From: Chloroflexota bacterium | GTDB taxonomy: Bacteria; Chloroflexota; Dehalococcoidia; Lucifugimonadales; UBA3495 | NCBI GenBank assembly: GCA_028875055.1 | Contig: JAPPGG010000014.1 | Span: 221,193 to 285,192 of the forward strand | Length of the DNA: 64,000 bases | Direction: 5' to 3' | Part shown: in pieces, positions 18,767-27,544 of the stretch | Layout of the letters: each line of letters begins with the position of its first letter | Numbering within the stretch: the stretch's first letter is position 1 | Position numbers and translations under genes: made by a program | Notes under the pieces: model-generated | Seen by the model: the letters and a program-made list of their open reading frames with translations, nothing else | What the model was told of the DNA's origin: nothing | The model's database searches: none

Positions 18767-19324
18767 CGCTCTACCCCTTAAGCACAATGGAATTGGGCGT
18801 TAAATCAACCTGGAGAGGGGAGCGCTCCCCGTCTTCCAAAGGAGGTGTTGCCATTTTAGGCAAAGGAAAGACTCTATGCAAACGAAACTGCCGGGAAACG
18901 TCCTCTAACTGCCGGGACGGGGTGACTGAGAGAAAAAGTTTTTTGCGGCAACAGGTCTCATTTGGCCTCATACCTATCCGGGGCCTCCACGCTTCCGTTA
19001 GCCCGGCGGTCGCCGAAGTGTATGCAGGAATCTCCAGCGCCCCGGTTTTGGATCAGAAATGAGACCAGGTGAAGAGCTTGATGCCTTTCCCTGAGTTATG
19101 GTGATTCAAACTTTGGTGATTGCCTCCCAGGAACTATGTTAGCCAAGTGTTTCGCAAGGTGTCGACAAGGGGATGTCGGCAACCTTACACGGGCAAGGGT
19201 GTTGCTCCCGAACCTGGGCAATAGACCAGACACCTCTTCCCTGCTTTTGAAAGCAGGGCATCTCGCCAGCGCCATGGGAGGGCGAGCCCGGGGTCAGGAT
19301 TAATCGGTGGAACGAAACGAAACG
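18767..19324. other. Intergenic region with one palindrome, no gene seen
   Basis: About 560 bp between acs and the exonuclease gene. The only clear structure is the hairpin CCCTGCTTT/AAAGCAGGG at 19239-19258, which lies past the exonuclease stop but has no T-tract. Confidence 0.45.
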
Positions 19325-20008
19325 CTAAATCGCGCCAACTTCGATCAGCTTTTCAAACAGCCTTTGCGTTTGTACCACGTCGCCGTGGGCACGGTGGGCA
19401 CGCACTCGGGAGGTTGATATACCCAGGTCCTGGCAGGCCGCCTGTAAGCTGTAACGCAGGCCGGCCGGAGTCCGCATATCCAGGATGCGCTGGACGTATT
19501 CGGTATGACTTTCGCCCCCGGTGGGGTATTGGCCCATTTTGTAACCCTTGAAAAGGGCCATGGTATCGATGAACCGCCGGGCGGGCAGGTGGTCAACCTC
19601 GTCTATCACCCGCCTGGGATATCTTCCCTCCTCGACAGACCTCCGGTGGACCCTCGCCGCCTCCAGCAGGAACGCCCGGTCGAATCGGACAATGTTGTGC
19701 CCTACCAGGGGCAGGTCGGCAGTACGGTCCACAAACCAGTGCAGGGCTTCGTCAATACCCATTCCCCTGGAGGCCAGGTCCCGGTCCGTAATCCCGGTGA
19801 GGCGGACTATAACGTCCGGCAGCTGGCGGTCAATTTTCACCAGGACGGAATCGGTTTCAGGATTCTGGCCCGGTCTCGCCACGGTGACACCGATTTCTAT
19901 GATCAGATCATCCCAGCAGTCCAGTCCCGAGGTCTCCAGGTCAACCACCGCATACCCGTTCCGGAGGTCCATATATTTCTCCATTTCCCTGCTGACAAGG
20001 TTGTTCAA
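19325..20008 (-). CDS. DnaQ-like 3'-5' exonuclease
   Basis: A 227-residue DEDDh exonuclease. Exo I is AVVDLETSGLD (Asp/Glu), Exo II lies in LVGHNIVRFDRAFL, and Exo III is RAHRAHGDVVQT with the catalytic His-x4-Asp. This matches DNA polymerase III epsilon-like or stand-alone exonucleases. A start at 19984 (MEKYMDLR) is equally possible. It is divergent from the maleate-isomerase-like gene. Whether it proofreads with a polymerase or trims RNA cannot be told from sequence. Confidence 0.85.
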   Translation of the reverse strand: MNNLVSREMEKYMDLRNGYAVVDLETSGLDCWDDLIIEIGVTVARPGQNPETDSVLVKIDRQLPDVIVRLTGITDRDLASRGMGIDEALHWFVDRTADLPLVGHNIVRFDRAFLLEAARVHRRSVEEGRYPRRVIDEVDHLPARRFIDTMALFKGYKMGQYPTGGESHTEYVQRILDMRTPAGLRYSLQAACQDLGISTSRVRAHRAHGDVVQTQRLFEKLIEVGAI

Positions 20009-20142
20009 GTCCGATTTCAGTGTACTACATCAGATTCGGAGACTTTCCCATTCGTCCCTTCACGCCTTTATAATGGGTGGGCGAACAATGCCAGCCTTCA
20101 CCTGGGTCGTATTGAATCTGCGTACCCATCCGGAGAGGAAGA

Positions 20143-20847
20143 ATGAACACTCAAGCCAGCGGGAACCTGGAAGGGAAGCGCGTGGGGCTCATCGTGCCCT
20201 CCACCAACACAGTTATGGAGCCCGACCTGTATCGTCACTTGCCCCCGGGCGCCACGGTACACACTTCGCGGATGCTGCTGGAAGGCAGCGTGACCATTGA
20301 AGCGGAAGAGTTGATGCTGGACGTTTACCTGCCCGAGTGCGCCAGGCAGATCGGGACCCTGATGCCCGACGTGGTGGTCTTCGGCTGCACCTCGGCGGGC
20401 GCCCTGCGTGGGCCCGAGTATGAACAGGAACTGGCCGGGGAGATATCGAAAACTACCGGCGCTCCCACCATTACCATCATGGGCGCCGTGGTGGACGAGC
20501 TTACCCGGCTGGACGTCAAGAGCGTGGCCGTCCTGACTCCCTATTCCGAAGAGATAAACGACACCATCAAGGATTCGCTGGAAGCCTCGGGTTTCACAGT
20601 ACCCCACATCAACGGAATGGACGTTAAGGGAGCCTTCAACATTGCCGCCGTATCACCCGGTGAAATTGTGGACTACGTCCGCCAGGAACTGGAAGGGGTA
20701 AATTCGGATTGCCTGTTCGTATCCTGCGCCAACCTCAAGTCGGTGGACATCCTGGAAGACTTGCGGCAGGTGGCCGGCCGGCCGGTAGTAACCAGCAACC
20801 AGGCGGTGCTGGAAAGCGTCAAGCGTACTATAAGGGTGGACGACTGA
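20143..20847 (+). CDS. Maleate isomerase / arylmalonate decarboxylase-like Asp/Glu racemase superfamily protein
   Basis: A 234-residue protein of the Asp/Glu racemase superfamily. It starts GKRVGLIVPSTNTVMEPDL, a signature of maleate cis-trans isomerase and AMDase-like enzymes, and has two catalytic cysteines in VVFGCTSAGAL and LFVSCANLKS. In the family one or both cysteines abstract a proton or add to the double bond. GAGAGGAAGA precedes the ATG. Substrate uncertain: maleate, a hydantoin, or an arylmalonate. Confidence 0.8.
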   Translation: MNTQASGNLEGKRVGLIVPSTNTVMEPDLYRHLPPGATVHTSRMLLEGSVTIEAEELMLDVYLPECARQIGTLMPDVVVFGCTSAGALRGPEYEQELAGEISKTTGAPTITIMGAVVDELTRLDVKSVAVLTPYSEEINDTIKDSLEASGFTVPHINGMDVKGAFNIAAVSPGEIVDYVRQELEGVNSDCLFVSCANLKSVDILEDLRQVAGRPVVTSNQAVLESVKRTIRVDD

Positions 20848-21028
20848 ACCTGTTCCACCACGGCCCTTGCCGGCGGCGAGCCGGACCGGCCAGGCAGTGT
20901 TTCCCGCATCCACGACAGTCTGCGGGCGTACTGAAGCGGCCAGTTGTGCCGGGGTGTAACTTCGTTGACGCCCTCTGACGGCCAAAACTATAATCGGTGG
21001 AAAACTATAGGGAAGGTTTAGACAGATC

Positions 21029-21325
21029 ATGGTGAAAACGGGCCAAAGATATGTAAGCCCCGGCGGCGCGGAAATGGTGGTAACCAAGGGCGGCGACGGG
21101 GATTTTTCCGACGGGGAGACGCCCCTGCAGCTGAAGGGTTCCGAAGCTTCTTTTGAGGGAGTCGAAGTGTCCTCCGGGGCCATCGATATGGCTCTGGGCA
21201 AACGCTTCACTTCCGCCGATGGTTCCGTATCTGTCCTGGTAACCAAGGCGGGCCGCTGCGATCTCCGGTACGGCGGAGAACCGATGGAGTTGCAGCAACC
21301 GAAGGAACTCCCGTCTTCAGACTAG
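21029..21325 (+). CDS. Tandemly duplicated desulforedoxin-like small protein lacking all metal-binding cysteines
   Basis: A 98-residue protein made of two related ~35-residue units, GQRYVSPGGAEMVVTK and GKRFTSADGSVSVLVTK, each ending in a G-x-P-hydrophobic-x-L segment. This framework resembles the desulforedoxin/desulfoferrodoxin N-terminal iron-binding fold (GKRY-C-x2-C-VTKGGDG-CC-G-PM-L), but the CxxC positions are SPGG and SADG, and the CC positions are DG and RY. I infer that it lost iron binding. One unrelated Cys remains in unit 2. A strong terminator follows. Function unknown. Confidence 0.6.
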   Translation: MVKTGQRYVSPGGAEMVVTKGGDGDFSDGETPLQLKGSEASFEGVEVSSGAIDMALGKRFTSADGSVSVLVTKAGRCDLRYGGEPMELQQPKELPSSD

Positions 21326-21355
21326 ACCAACTCGGGCCTGGCATTCCGAATTGGA

Positions 21356-21396
21356 CCCCTTCCGCCGATCCGGGCGGAAGGGGTTGCGTTCTTTTT
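21356..21396 (+). terminator. Strong rho-independent terminator
   Basis: Perfect 11-bp arms CCCCTTCCGCC (21356-21366) and GGCGGAAGGGG (21373-21383) with a 6-nt loop and the T-tract TTCTTTTT at 21389-21396. It ends the small duplicated-protein gene and means the next gene must start later than the long open frame suggests. Confidence 0.85.
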
Positions 21397-21452
21397 CCCG
21401 AACCCAATCCACTTACCGGACATGGATCGTATTCTCTCGTGAAGTCCTGCCA

Positions 21453-22514
21453 GTGAGGAAGGGATTGAAGTTCCCCTGGGCCAACATAGTTATTCTCTTG
21501 CTCGGGGCCGCGGAACTGGTCACGGGCTATCTGTCCCTTACCCAAGGCACGCCCGAATGGGCCGCAGCCCTGCATGTCCACCGCATTCTTGGCTTCGGCA
21601 TCGTGGCGCTCCTGTTCTGGAAGGCGCGCAACATTCTGGCCCGGCTGCTTGTGTGGCGCCTCTGGAAACGCCATTGGCTTGCTTATTCACTGTCACTGTT
21701 CCTGCTGGCTGCGCTGCTCGCCGCGCTGGGCCTGGGCATCGCCTGGAGCCACCTGGGTTATTTCTCCTTCGCCGGAATCAGCGGCGTAAGCTGGCACATT
21801 TACCTCTCCCTGGCCCTTGCCCCTGTCCTGGTATGGCACGTCCTGCGCCACCGGTATAACCTCCAGACCCGCTACTGGGCCGAACGGAGAAACGCGCTGC
21901 GCCTGGGAGGCCTGGCCCTGGCCGGACTGGCGCTGTGGCAGGCCGGTGAACTGGCCAATCGGCTGGCCTCCCTGCCCGGGGCGGACAGACGGTTTACCGG
22001 CTCTTACCTGAAGGGCCAACTGGCCGGCAACGGATTCCCAGCCACATCTTGGCTGAACGACTCTCCCGAACCGGTGGAAATTTCCGGATGGCAACTCAAG
22101 GTGACCGGCCTGGTGGGACGGCCCCTGGAAATTTCCCATTCCGACCTCGCCGGCTGGACGGAGTCGTACCGGACGATACGCGCCACCCTGGACTGCACTG
22201 GAGGCTGGCACACAACCCAGGACTGGACCGGGCTGCCGCTGTCGGCGGTGCTGGAACTGGCAGAAATACGTCCCCAGGCCGCCAGTATCACGGTGCGTTC
22301 GGTTACCGGCTACTTCCGGCGGTTTTCGCTGGAGGAGGCCGAGGGTTACCTGCTGGCCACGGCCGTAGGAAATGAACGCCTGTCGCACTGGCACGGCTTT
22401 CCCTTGCGGCTGGTGGCGACGGGGAAAAGGGGGTTTGAGTGGGTAAAGTGGGTGGACAACATTGAGGTCAACGACACCAGCAAGTGGTGGCAGCCGCCCC
22501 TTCCAGTAACGTAA
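21453..22514 (+). CDS. Membrane sulfite-oxidase-type molybdopterin oxidoreductase fused to a cytochrome b-like membrane domain
   Basis: About 353 residues. The N-terminal half has four or five predicted membrane helices with histidines placed as in b-type cytochromes (ALHVHRIL, WHIYL, VWHVLRHR). The C-terminal half is a complete sulfite-oxidase Moco domain: WQLKVTGLVGRPLEIS, the Moco-ligand cysteine in ATLDCTGGWH, GLPLSAVL, HGFPLRLV and KWVDNIEV. YedY/MsrP normally pairs with a separate membrane cytochrome (MsrQ); here both parts are one chain. The terminator upstream excludes starts before 21396; the GTG at 21453 is my choice but has no clear ribosome site. Substrate (sulfite, protein methionine sulfoxide or other) unknown. 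Confidence 0.78.
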   Translation: MRKGLKFPWANIVILLLGAAELVTGYLSLTQGTPEWAAALHVHRILGFGIVALLFWKARNILARLLVWRLWKRHWLAYSLSLFLLAALLAALGLGIAWSHLGYFSFAGISGVSWHIYLSLALAPVLVWHVLRHRYNLQTRYWAERRNALRLGGLALAGLALWQAGELANRLASLPGADRRFTGSYLKGQLAGNGFPATSWLNDSPEPVEISGWQLKVTGLVGRPLEISHSDLAGWTESYRTIRATLDCTGGWHTTQDWTGLPLSAVLELAEIRPQAASITVRSVTGYFRRFSLEEAEGYLLATAVGNERLSHWHGFPLRLVATGKRGFEWVKWVDNIEVNDTSKWWQPPLPVT

Positions 22515-22533
22515 CGGCACCTCGCCGGCAAAG

Positions 22534-22563
22534 AGACGGGGCAGACCGTTGTCCGCCCCGTCT
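22534..22563. terminator. Bidirectional hairpin between convergent genes
   Basis: Arms AGACGGGGC (22534-22542) and GCCCCGTCT (22555-22563) with an inner GAC/GTC pairing, between convergent genes ending at 22514 and 22591. Confidence 0.6.
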
Positions 22564-22590
22564 GTCTTGCTGCCCGGAAGTTTCGGCTCT

Positions 22591-23697
22591 CTAAGGCACC
22601 AGCATCGCCCGGGTAATTTCCGTCTGGCGCTGGTCCCACTCTGCGCGGGTGAAGGCTTCATTTACTTCCGCCAGGGGGAACTTATGGGAGACCACCCTGT
22701 GGAAGGGCAGTTTATCCTGGTTTCGCACCAGGAAAGCCAGCAGGGTGGGCAGCAGATCGGGCCGGTACATCCGTGAGCCGAGAATGTTTTTGCCCGACAG
22801 GAGCTTCGAAGGGTCAATGGAAACTTCCTTGCCGCGGACAATGTCTCCGATTTCGACGAAGCTGCCGCCATTGCTGAGCATGTCTATGCCTTCCGACAGC
22901 AGGTCGGCTCTGCCCACCAACTCCATTACAACGTCGGCGCCGCGACCGTTGGTCAACTCCCACACCCGGCGGATGCGGGTCTCCGGAGTATTGAATTCTT
23001 CAATATTGATGGTGTAGTCGGCGCCAAATTCCTCAGCCAGTTCCAGGCGGTTTTCCAGTCGGTCCAGTACAATTACCCGGTCGGCGCCCATATCCTTGGC
23101 CATGGCCGTGGCATTGAGGCCGAGGCCGCCGGCCCCCTGAATTACAACGTACTGACCTTCGCGGGCGCCGGCCCGCATCAGGCCGGTGGTCACGGTGCCC
23201 ATTGCACAGTTGACCGGGCCGAGGAGGTCGTCGGGAAGCTCGTCGGGCACCCGGAAGAAGGGATGCCGGGGAGGAAGGTAAAGGAAGTCGGCGTAAGTAC
23301 CCGTGAAATAAGGGTACACCCCGGCGGTGGGGTAGGCCCGGTTGGCGCACCAGTTAGTGTCGCCCCGGAGGCACAGGTGGCAGCGGTGACAGGGGAAAAT
23401 GGCCGAATAGACCACCCGGTCGCCCTCATCGACGGGTGTACCCAGGGTATCCGTGGCCACGCCCTCGCCCAGAACTTCGACGACACCGGTACCCTCGTGG
23501 CCCATCACCCGGCCTGTGGGGGGGATGGGCATATGCTCCTGGGTCTGGTCGCCCCGCCAGGTATGCAGGTCAGAACCGCAAATGCCTGCCTGGGTCATGC
23601 GCAGCAGTACCGCGCCGGGTTCGGGTTCCGGGACATCGTACTCTTCGATTTCAAAGGGTTTCCCATATTCCTTGACAACTACGATTCTGCCTTTCAT
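22591..23697 (-). CDS. Zinc-dependent medium-chain alcohol/polyol dehydrogenase
   Basis: A 368-residue MDR protein. The catalytic zinc region is AGICGSDLHTWRGD with GHEGTGVVEVLG, the structural zinc site is CHRCHLCLRGDTNWC, and the NAD-binding Rossmann motif is VIQGAGGLGLNA followed by an acidic residue in VLDRLENR, suggesting NAD preference. GAGG precedes the ATG. It is close to L-threonine/sorbitol dehydrogenases but the substrate is not identifiable. It lies downstream of the nitrile hydratase-like set on the same strand, 104 bp away, so they could be co-transcribed... the dehydrogenase being last is excluded, since it begins beyond the set's end and is the next gene in the direction of transcription. 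Confidence 0.85.
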   Translation of the reverse strand: MKGRIVVVKEYGKPFEIEEYDVPEPEPGAVLLRMTQAGICGSDLHTWRGDQTQEHMPIPPTGRVMGHEGTGVVEVLGEGVATDTLGTPVDEGDRVVYSAIFPCHRCHLCLRGDTNWCANRAYPTAGVYPYFTGTYADFLYLPPRHPFFRVPDELPDDLLGPVNCAMGTVTTGLMRAGAREGQYVVIQGAGGLGLNATAMAKDMGADRVIVLDRLENRLELAEEFGADYTINIEEFNTPETRIRRVWELTNGRGADVVMELVGRADLLSEGIDMLSNGGSFVEIGDIVRGKEVSIDPSKLLSGKNILGSRMYRPDLLPTLLAFLVRNQDKLPFHRVVSHKFPLAEVNEAFTRAEWDQRQTEITRAMLVP

Positions 23698-23801
23698 GAA
23701 GCGCCTCGCATTTTATGGAAATGGGGTGAACCAACCGGAATGCCGGGGTATGCGTCAGCTCGTCTTCAGAAATCCGCCCGGCCACCGGTGGAACTGCACA
23801 T

Positions 23802-24473
23802 TTACCCGGCTCCAACCGCCTGGGGAGACCGGGCATTGGTCACTCCAATCATGCTGTCCCGGGTAACCAGTTCCGCCAGTTGTTCTTCGGTCATTTCTTG
23901 GGAGCCTTCCGGGCGTCGGGGCAGCACCAGGTACCTCAGGTCGGCGGTACTGTCCAGCACCAGGACCTCCACATCATCCCCCAGGTCAAGCCCAAACTCG
24001 CTGATCACGCCCCGCGGGTCCACCACGGCCCGGGAACGGTAAGCGAGGCTCTTGTACCAGTCCGGGGGCCGGCCCAGGAGGGCCCTGGGATAGCAGGAGC
24101 AGAGGGTACAGACGACCAGGTGGTGTAGTTTGTCGGTGTTCTCAACTACGTCCAGCTTCGGCGTGGTTACCGGTAGGGAATAGCCCAACTGGGCCAGAGC
24201 GGCCTCCGGGTCGGACAACAGAAGGGCCTTGAACTCTGGGTCGGCCCAGGCCCGGGCAACCACCCGGGCGCCGTCGGCCGGGGACCGGGCCTCCACCCGG
24301 TCAACCATGCCCTGGATCTCGTCCGGGGAACAGATACCTTTTTCCACCAGCAGGGCCTCCATGGCCCTGGCGCGTAGGGCGTAATACCCCATCTCCTCAT
24401 CGTGAGCCATGCCGGGATGGTCTTCGTGGTCATGTCCGTCGTGGCCGTTGCCCGGCGTCTCCGGTATTGTCAT
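23802..24473 (-). CDS. Cobalt-type nitrile hydratase alpha / thiocyanate hydrolase gamma subunit
   Basis: A 223-residue catalytic subunit. The metal claw is VCTLCSC, whose Thr marks the cobalt type (iron enzymes have CSLCSC). It is followed by YPRALLGRPPDWYKSLAYRSRAVVDPRGV, the family's core. The N-terminus is unusually His-rich (HDGHDHEDHPGMAHDEE). The start at 24473 follows a GAGGAGGC-like ribosome site. The beta partner is split into two small genes upstream on the same strand, the arrangement known for thiocyanate hydrolase and toyocamycin nitrile hydratase. The reaction is hydration of a nitrile to an amide, or of thiocyanate to carbonyl sulfide and ammonia; sequence alone does not decide. 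Confidence 0.88.
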   Translation of the reverse strand: MTIPETPGNGHDGHDHEDHPGMAHDEEMGYYALRARAMEALLVEKGICSPDEIQGMVDRVEARSPADGARVVARAWADPEFKALLLSDPEAALAQLGYSLPVTTPKLDVVENTDKLHHLVVCTLCSCYPRALLGRPPDWYKSLAYRSRAVVDPRGVISEFGLDLGDDVEVLVLDSTADLRYLVLPRRPEGSQEMTEEQLAELVTRDSMIGVTNARSPQAVGAG

Positions 24474-24505
24474 GGTTGCCTCCTCGGTCGGGGCTGAAAC
24501 CCGCT

Positions 24506-24820
24506 CTAAACGGGTTCCAGCCAGTGCTGGTAAATATCGACGTGAATCTTGTCGGATACTGGGCCCCGGTATTCCGGCCACACCTGTTTCTGGGAGAATT
24601 CAACCCGGTAGAGGGGTTGGGCAGGCTGTCCGTCACCGCCATAGGCCAGGGACTCGGGGTTTGGAAAGACGCCACACAGCTTGTGCACCCGGCCGGCCTG
24701 TCCCTGGATATAAGCGGGCGTTCTGAAGTGGCCGCCAGGATTGTCAACCCGGACCCTTACCTCGTCACCGGCTCGAAATCTCGCTGATTCGCCACCGGAT
24801 GAAGTTGGACCTTGATTCAT
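24506..24820 (-). CDS. Nitrile hydratase beta C-terminal-half protein (split beta subunit)
   Basis: A 104-residue protein equal to the SH3-like C-terminal domain of nitrile hydratase beta: FRAGDEVRVRVDNPGGHFRTPAYIQGQAGRV and YRVEFSQKQVWPEY are conserved. It begins 2 bp after the stop of the N-terminal-half gene and ends 32 bp before the catalytic subunit, so all three are one operon. In thiocyanate hydrolase the alpha and beta chains are such halves. The free-standing form is intact, not a frameshift: the two ORFs have separate starts and stops. Confidence 0.85.
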   Translation of the reverse strand: MNQGPTSSGGESARFRAGDEVRVRVDNPGGHFRTPAYIQGQAGRVHKLCGVFPNPESLAYGGDGQPAQPLYRVEFSQKQVWPEYRGPVSDKIHVDIYQHWLEPV

Positions 24821-24822
24821 AG

Positions 24823-25122
24823 CTACACCCGGTTCCTGATTTCCTCGAACTTGCCGTCCAGTTCCTCCCTGGTAATGACGCCTTTTTCCAGCAGCATTAT
24901 TTCCAGGGCGGCAGTCCAGCGTTCGTAATAGGAACAGGCCTCATAGGTCGCCGGGTCAAGGCTCTCGATGGCACGGCGCATCTCATCCGTGCGTCGCAGT
25001 CCCTTTTCGCTGAGGACATTGTGCATGGCATCTACCCGCCTTTCCCAGTCGGACAGGTTGTGTTCTTCCTGGTCGATTGGATCTTCGTTGGGCCACCCGC
25101 CCCGGTCATGTACTTGCGGCAT
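24823..25122 (-). CDS. Nitrile hydratase beta N-terminal-half protein (split beta subunit)
   Basis: A 99-residue protein matching the helical N-terminal domain of nitrile hydratase beta, with WERRVDAMHNVLSEKG and the signature SYYERWTAALEIMLLEKGVITREEL. The start at 25122 follows GGAG by 7 bases; an ATG four codons earlier lacks a ribosome site. It is the first gene of the three-gene operon. Nitrile hydratase activator proteins are also related to this domain, so an activator role is an alternative, but no other N-half exists here. Confidence 0.82.
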   Translation of the reverse strand: MPQVHDRGGWPNEDPIDQEEHNLSDWERRVDAMHNVLSEKGLRRTDEMRRAIESLDPATYEACSYYERWTAALEIMLLEKGVITREELDGKFEEIRNRV

Positions 25123-25213
25123 AAGTCGCTCCATTCAGGTAAGGCCGATTGCGGCCTATGATAATGTCGGCGGAAGGGCGTTACAAGCGGAATCCCATTG
25201 GTCTTGACGCGGG

Positions 25214-26029
25214 CTATGCTGGCCGCCATAAATCAGCTACATCGCACACCCGCATGAACTCCACGTTGGGAAATGTGCGGATATGGCTGATCAGCCGCTC
25301 CAGCATCAACAGGCGCCCGGGACGCCCAATGTATTGAGGGTGCATGGTCAGGTTGAAGGCGCGGCCGTAACGATAGAGTCCCTCAAACTCCGCCGACCAC
25401 GACCCGAACACCTCGTCCGGATTGCGCATGGGACCCACCCTGTTGGCGGCCGGGGCATAGACGAAATTGGGCGCGTCATCCAGCCCCCAGTGCACCGGTA
25501 CTTCCACCAACCGTTTCGCCGGATCATCGGGGTTCAGCACGTAGGGTGCATCATCACCCATCAGGCTGCTGTCGTAGGCGAAACCGTGGGATGCCAGCAG
25601 ATCCACCGACACCTCGCTCAGTTCCCAGCTGGGCGATCTGTATCCCGTGGGAGCCTGCCCGGTTATTCCCTGGAGAATCTCAATCCCCTTCTCGAGAATC
25701 TCCCGTTCCTGTTCGGGGTCCAGATAACCCGGCGGCTCGTGCATGTAGCCGTGGTGGCCCACCTCGTGTCCACGCCGGGCGATATCTTCAACCAGGTCCA
25801 CATGGGTCTCGGCTACATAGCCCGGCACGTAAAAGCTGGCCTTGATTCCGTGGGCATCCAGAAAGTCCAATATGCGGGGAGCGGCCACTGAAGGACCGTA
25901 CTCGGCCATGGACATCAGGCTGGGGAATTTGGCGAAGTTGGGGTCCCGCCACAGCCAGGAGGAAACGCCGTCCACGTCAAAGGTGAGCATCGCCACACAC
26001 TGGGTATTTCCGGGCCAGATTCCCGACAT
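25214..26029 (-). CDS. Polysaccharide deacetylase-family (NodB/PuuE-like) protein
   Basis: A 271-residue NodB-fold protein. The metal motifs are TFDVDGVS (Asp pair), HEVGHHGYMH (HxxxH type) and YRSPSWELS, with a late LTMHPQYIGRPGR motif. This combination is closest to PuuE allantoinase/Helicobacter PgdA-type cytoplasmic deacetylases rather than secreted NodB enzymes; no signal peptide is seen. TGGAGG precedes the ATG by 7 bases. It is 91 bp upstream of the nitrile hydratase operon on the same strand and may act on a nitrogen compound (inference). Confidence 0.8.
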   Translation of the reverse strand: MSGIWPGNTQCVAMLTFDVDGVSSWLWRDPNFAKFPSLMSMAEYGPSVAAPRILDFLDAHGIKASFYVPGYVAETHVDLVEDIARRGHEVGHHGYMHEPPGYLDPEQEREILEKGIEILQGITGQAPTGYRSPSWELSEVSVDLLASHGFAYDSSLMGDDAPYVLNPDDPAKRLVEVPVHWGLDDAPNFVYAPAANRVGPMRNPDEVFGSWSAEFEGLYRYGRAFNLTMHPQYIGRPGRLLMLERLISHIRTFPNVEFMRVCDVADLWRPA

Positions 26030-26177
26030 TACGGTACCTCCAGGTCCAGGTCATCTTACATAGAGTTGAGCAGAGGCAGCATCAAAATACAAGAGAACCC
26101 TGCCCATAAGCGGGGCCTCACCCCCAGGAAGCGGTACTGGCAAGGCTTGGGAACATACCAGGAATGGCGCTCCCCGG

Positions 26178-27461
26178 CTAGCTTCCCGGGGCGGGTATCA
26201 CATCAAACCCGGTGTAGGGCCGCAGCGCCTCGGGAATGACCACCGAGCCATCGGGCTGCTGGTTGTTCTCCAGGATGGCGATGATTACCCGGGGCAGCGC
26301 GAGGCCGGAGCCGTTCAAGGTGTGGACAAATTCGGGACGGGCGCCCGCCGCCGACCGGTACCGGATGTTCGCCCGCCGGGCCTGAAAGTCAGTGCAGTTG
26401 GAGCAGGAACTGGCTTCCAGCCATTCCTCGCACCCGGCCGACCATATTTCAATGTCAAAGGTCTTCGCCGAAGGGAAAGAGATATCGCCGGTACACAGTT
26501 GCAGCACCCGGTATGCCAGACCCAGCCTCTGGCACACGTCCTCGGCGTCGGCCACCAGCCTGTCCAGTTCTTCGTCGGAGCTCTCCGGGGCCACGAATTT
26601 ATACATTTCTACCTTGTTGAACTGGTGCACTCGCTTGATGCCCCGGGTGTCCCTGCCGGCCGCCGCCTTTTCCCGGCGAAAGCACGGAGTCTGGGCCACG
26701 TAATACCGGGGAAGGGACTCAGGCGGAAGAATTTCATCCCGGTAAAGATTGGTAATAGGTACCTCGGCCGTGGGGATGAGCCAGAGGTCATCCTCTTCGT
26801 CCCAGTAGAGGTTCTCGGCAAACTTGGGCAAATTCCCGGAACCCTCCATGACCTCCCGGCGCACCAGTATCGGCAGCATCAACTCGGTGTAGCCGTGCTC
26901 CCGGCTGTGCAAGTCGAGCATCCAGGCGATAGTTGCCCGTTCCAGCTTGGCCCCGTAACCCGACATGGTGTAGAAGCGGCTGCCGGAAAGCTTCACGCCC
27001 CGTTGAAAGTCGATAATTCCCAGGTCCTCCGCCAAGTCCCAGTGAGGTTTGCCGGGGAATTCCAGCGTTTTGGGTTCGCCCCAATGGCGCACGACTACGT
27101 TCTCTTCCTCGCTCAACCCCCTGGGAACATCGGGGCGCGGTAAGTTGGGCAGTTCCAGCAGGATGGAGTGAATCCGGTCGTCCAGTTCCCTGGATTCCTG
27201 CTCCAGTATTTCAATCTCCTGGCCGACCTGGCGCATTTCCTGCACCACGTCTTCGGGAGCTTCGTTACCCTGGGAACGAAGCCGACCTATTTCGCGGCTG
27301 GCCTGGTTCCTGCGGGCACGCAACTCGTCGCCCTGGCTGATGGCCTGGCGTCTCCGGGCATCAAGTTCCAGCAATTCTTCCAGCGGGTCGTCTTCTCCCC
27401 GGGAAGCCAGGGCCTGCCGTACCGATTCTGGGTCACGCCTTATTTGTTCGATGGAAAGCAT
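26178..27461 (-). CDS. serS: Seryl-tRNA synthetase
   Basis: A 427-residue class II synthetase. It has the N-terminal coiled-coil arm (residues about 28-105), motif 2 within [28 protein letters not shown], the [18 protein letters not shown] segment and motif 3 near [19 protein letters not shown]. Length and order are standard for bacterial SerRS. It is 83 bp downstream of lysS on the same strand, possibly co-transcribed. Confidence 0.95.
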   Translation of the reverse strand: MLSIEQIRRDPESVRQALASRGEDDPLEELLELDARRRQAISQGDELRARRNQASREIGRLRSQGNEAPEDVVQEMRQVGQEIEILEQESRELDDRIHSILLELPNLPRPDVPRGLSEEENVVVRHWGEPKTLEFPGKPHWDLAEDLGIIDFQRGVKLSGSRFYTMSGYGAKLERATIAWMLDLHSREHGYTELMLPILVRREVMEGSGNLPKFAENLYWDEEDDLWLIPTAEVPITNLYRDEILPPESLPRYYVAQTPCFRREKAAAGRDTRGIKRVHQFNKVEMYKFVAPESSDEELDRLVADAEDVCQRLGLAYRVLQLCTGDISFPSAKTFDIEIWSAGCEEWLEASSCSNCTDFQARRANIRYRSAAGARPEFVHTLNGSGLALPRVIIAILENNQQPDGSVVIPEALRPYTGFDVIPAPGS

Positions 27462-27544
27462 ACCTTTAATCTTTGCTCAAAATGTTTGGATACGGGGTGT
27501 TCAGCAGGCGAATGCCCCAAGGCCGCCCGGGACCGGATTGGCGC

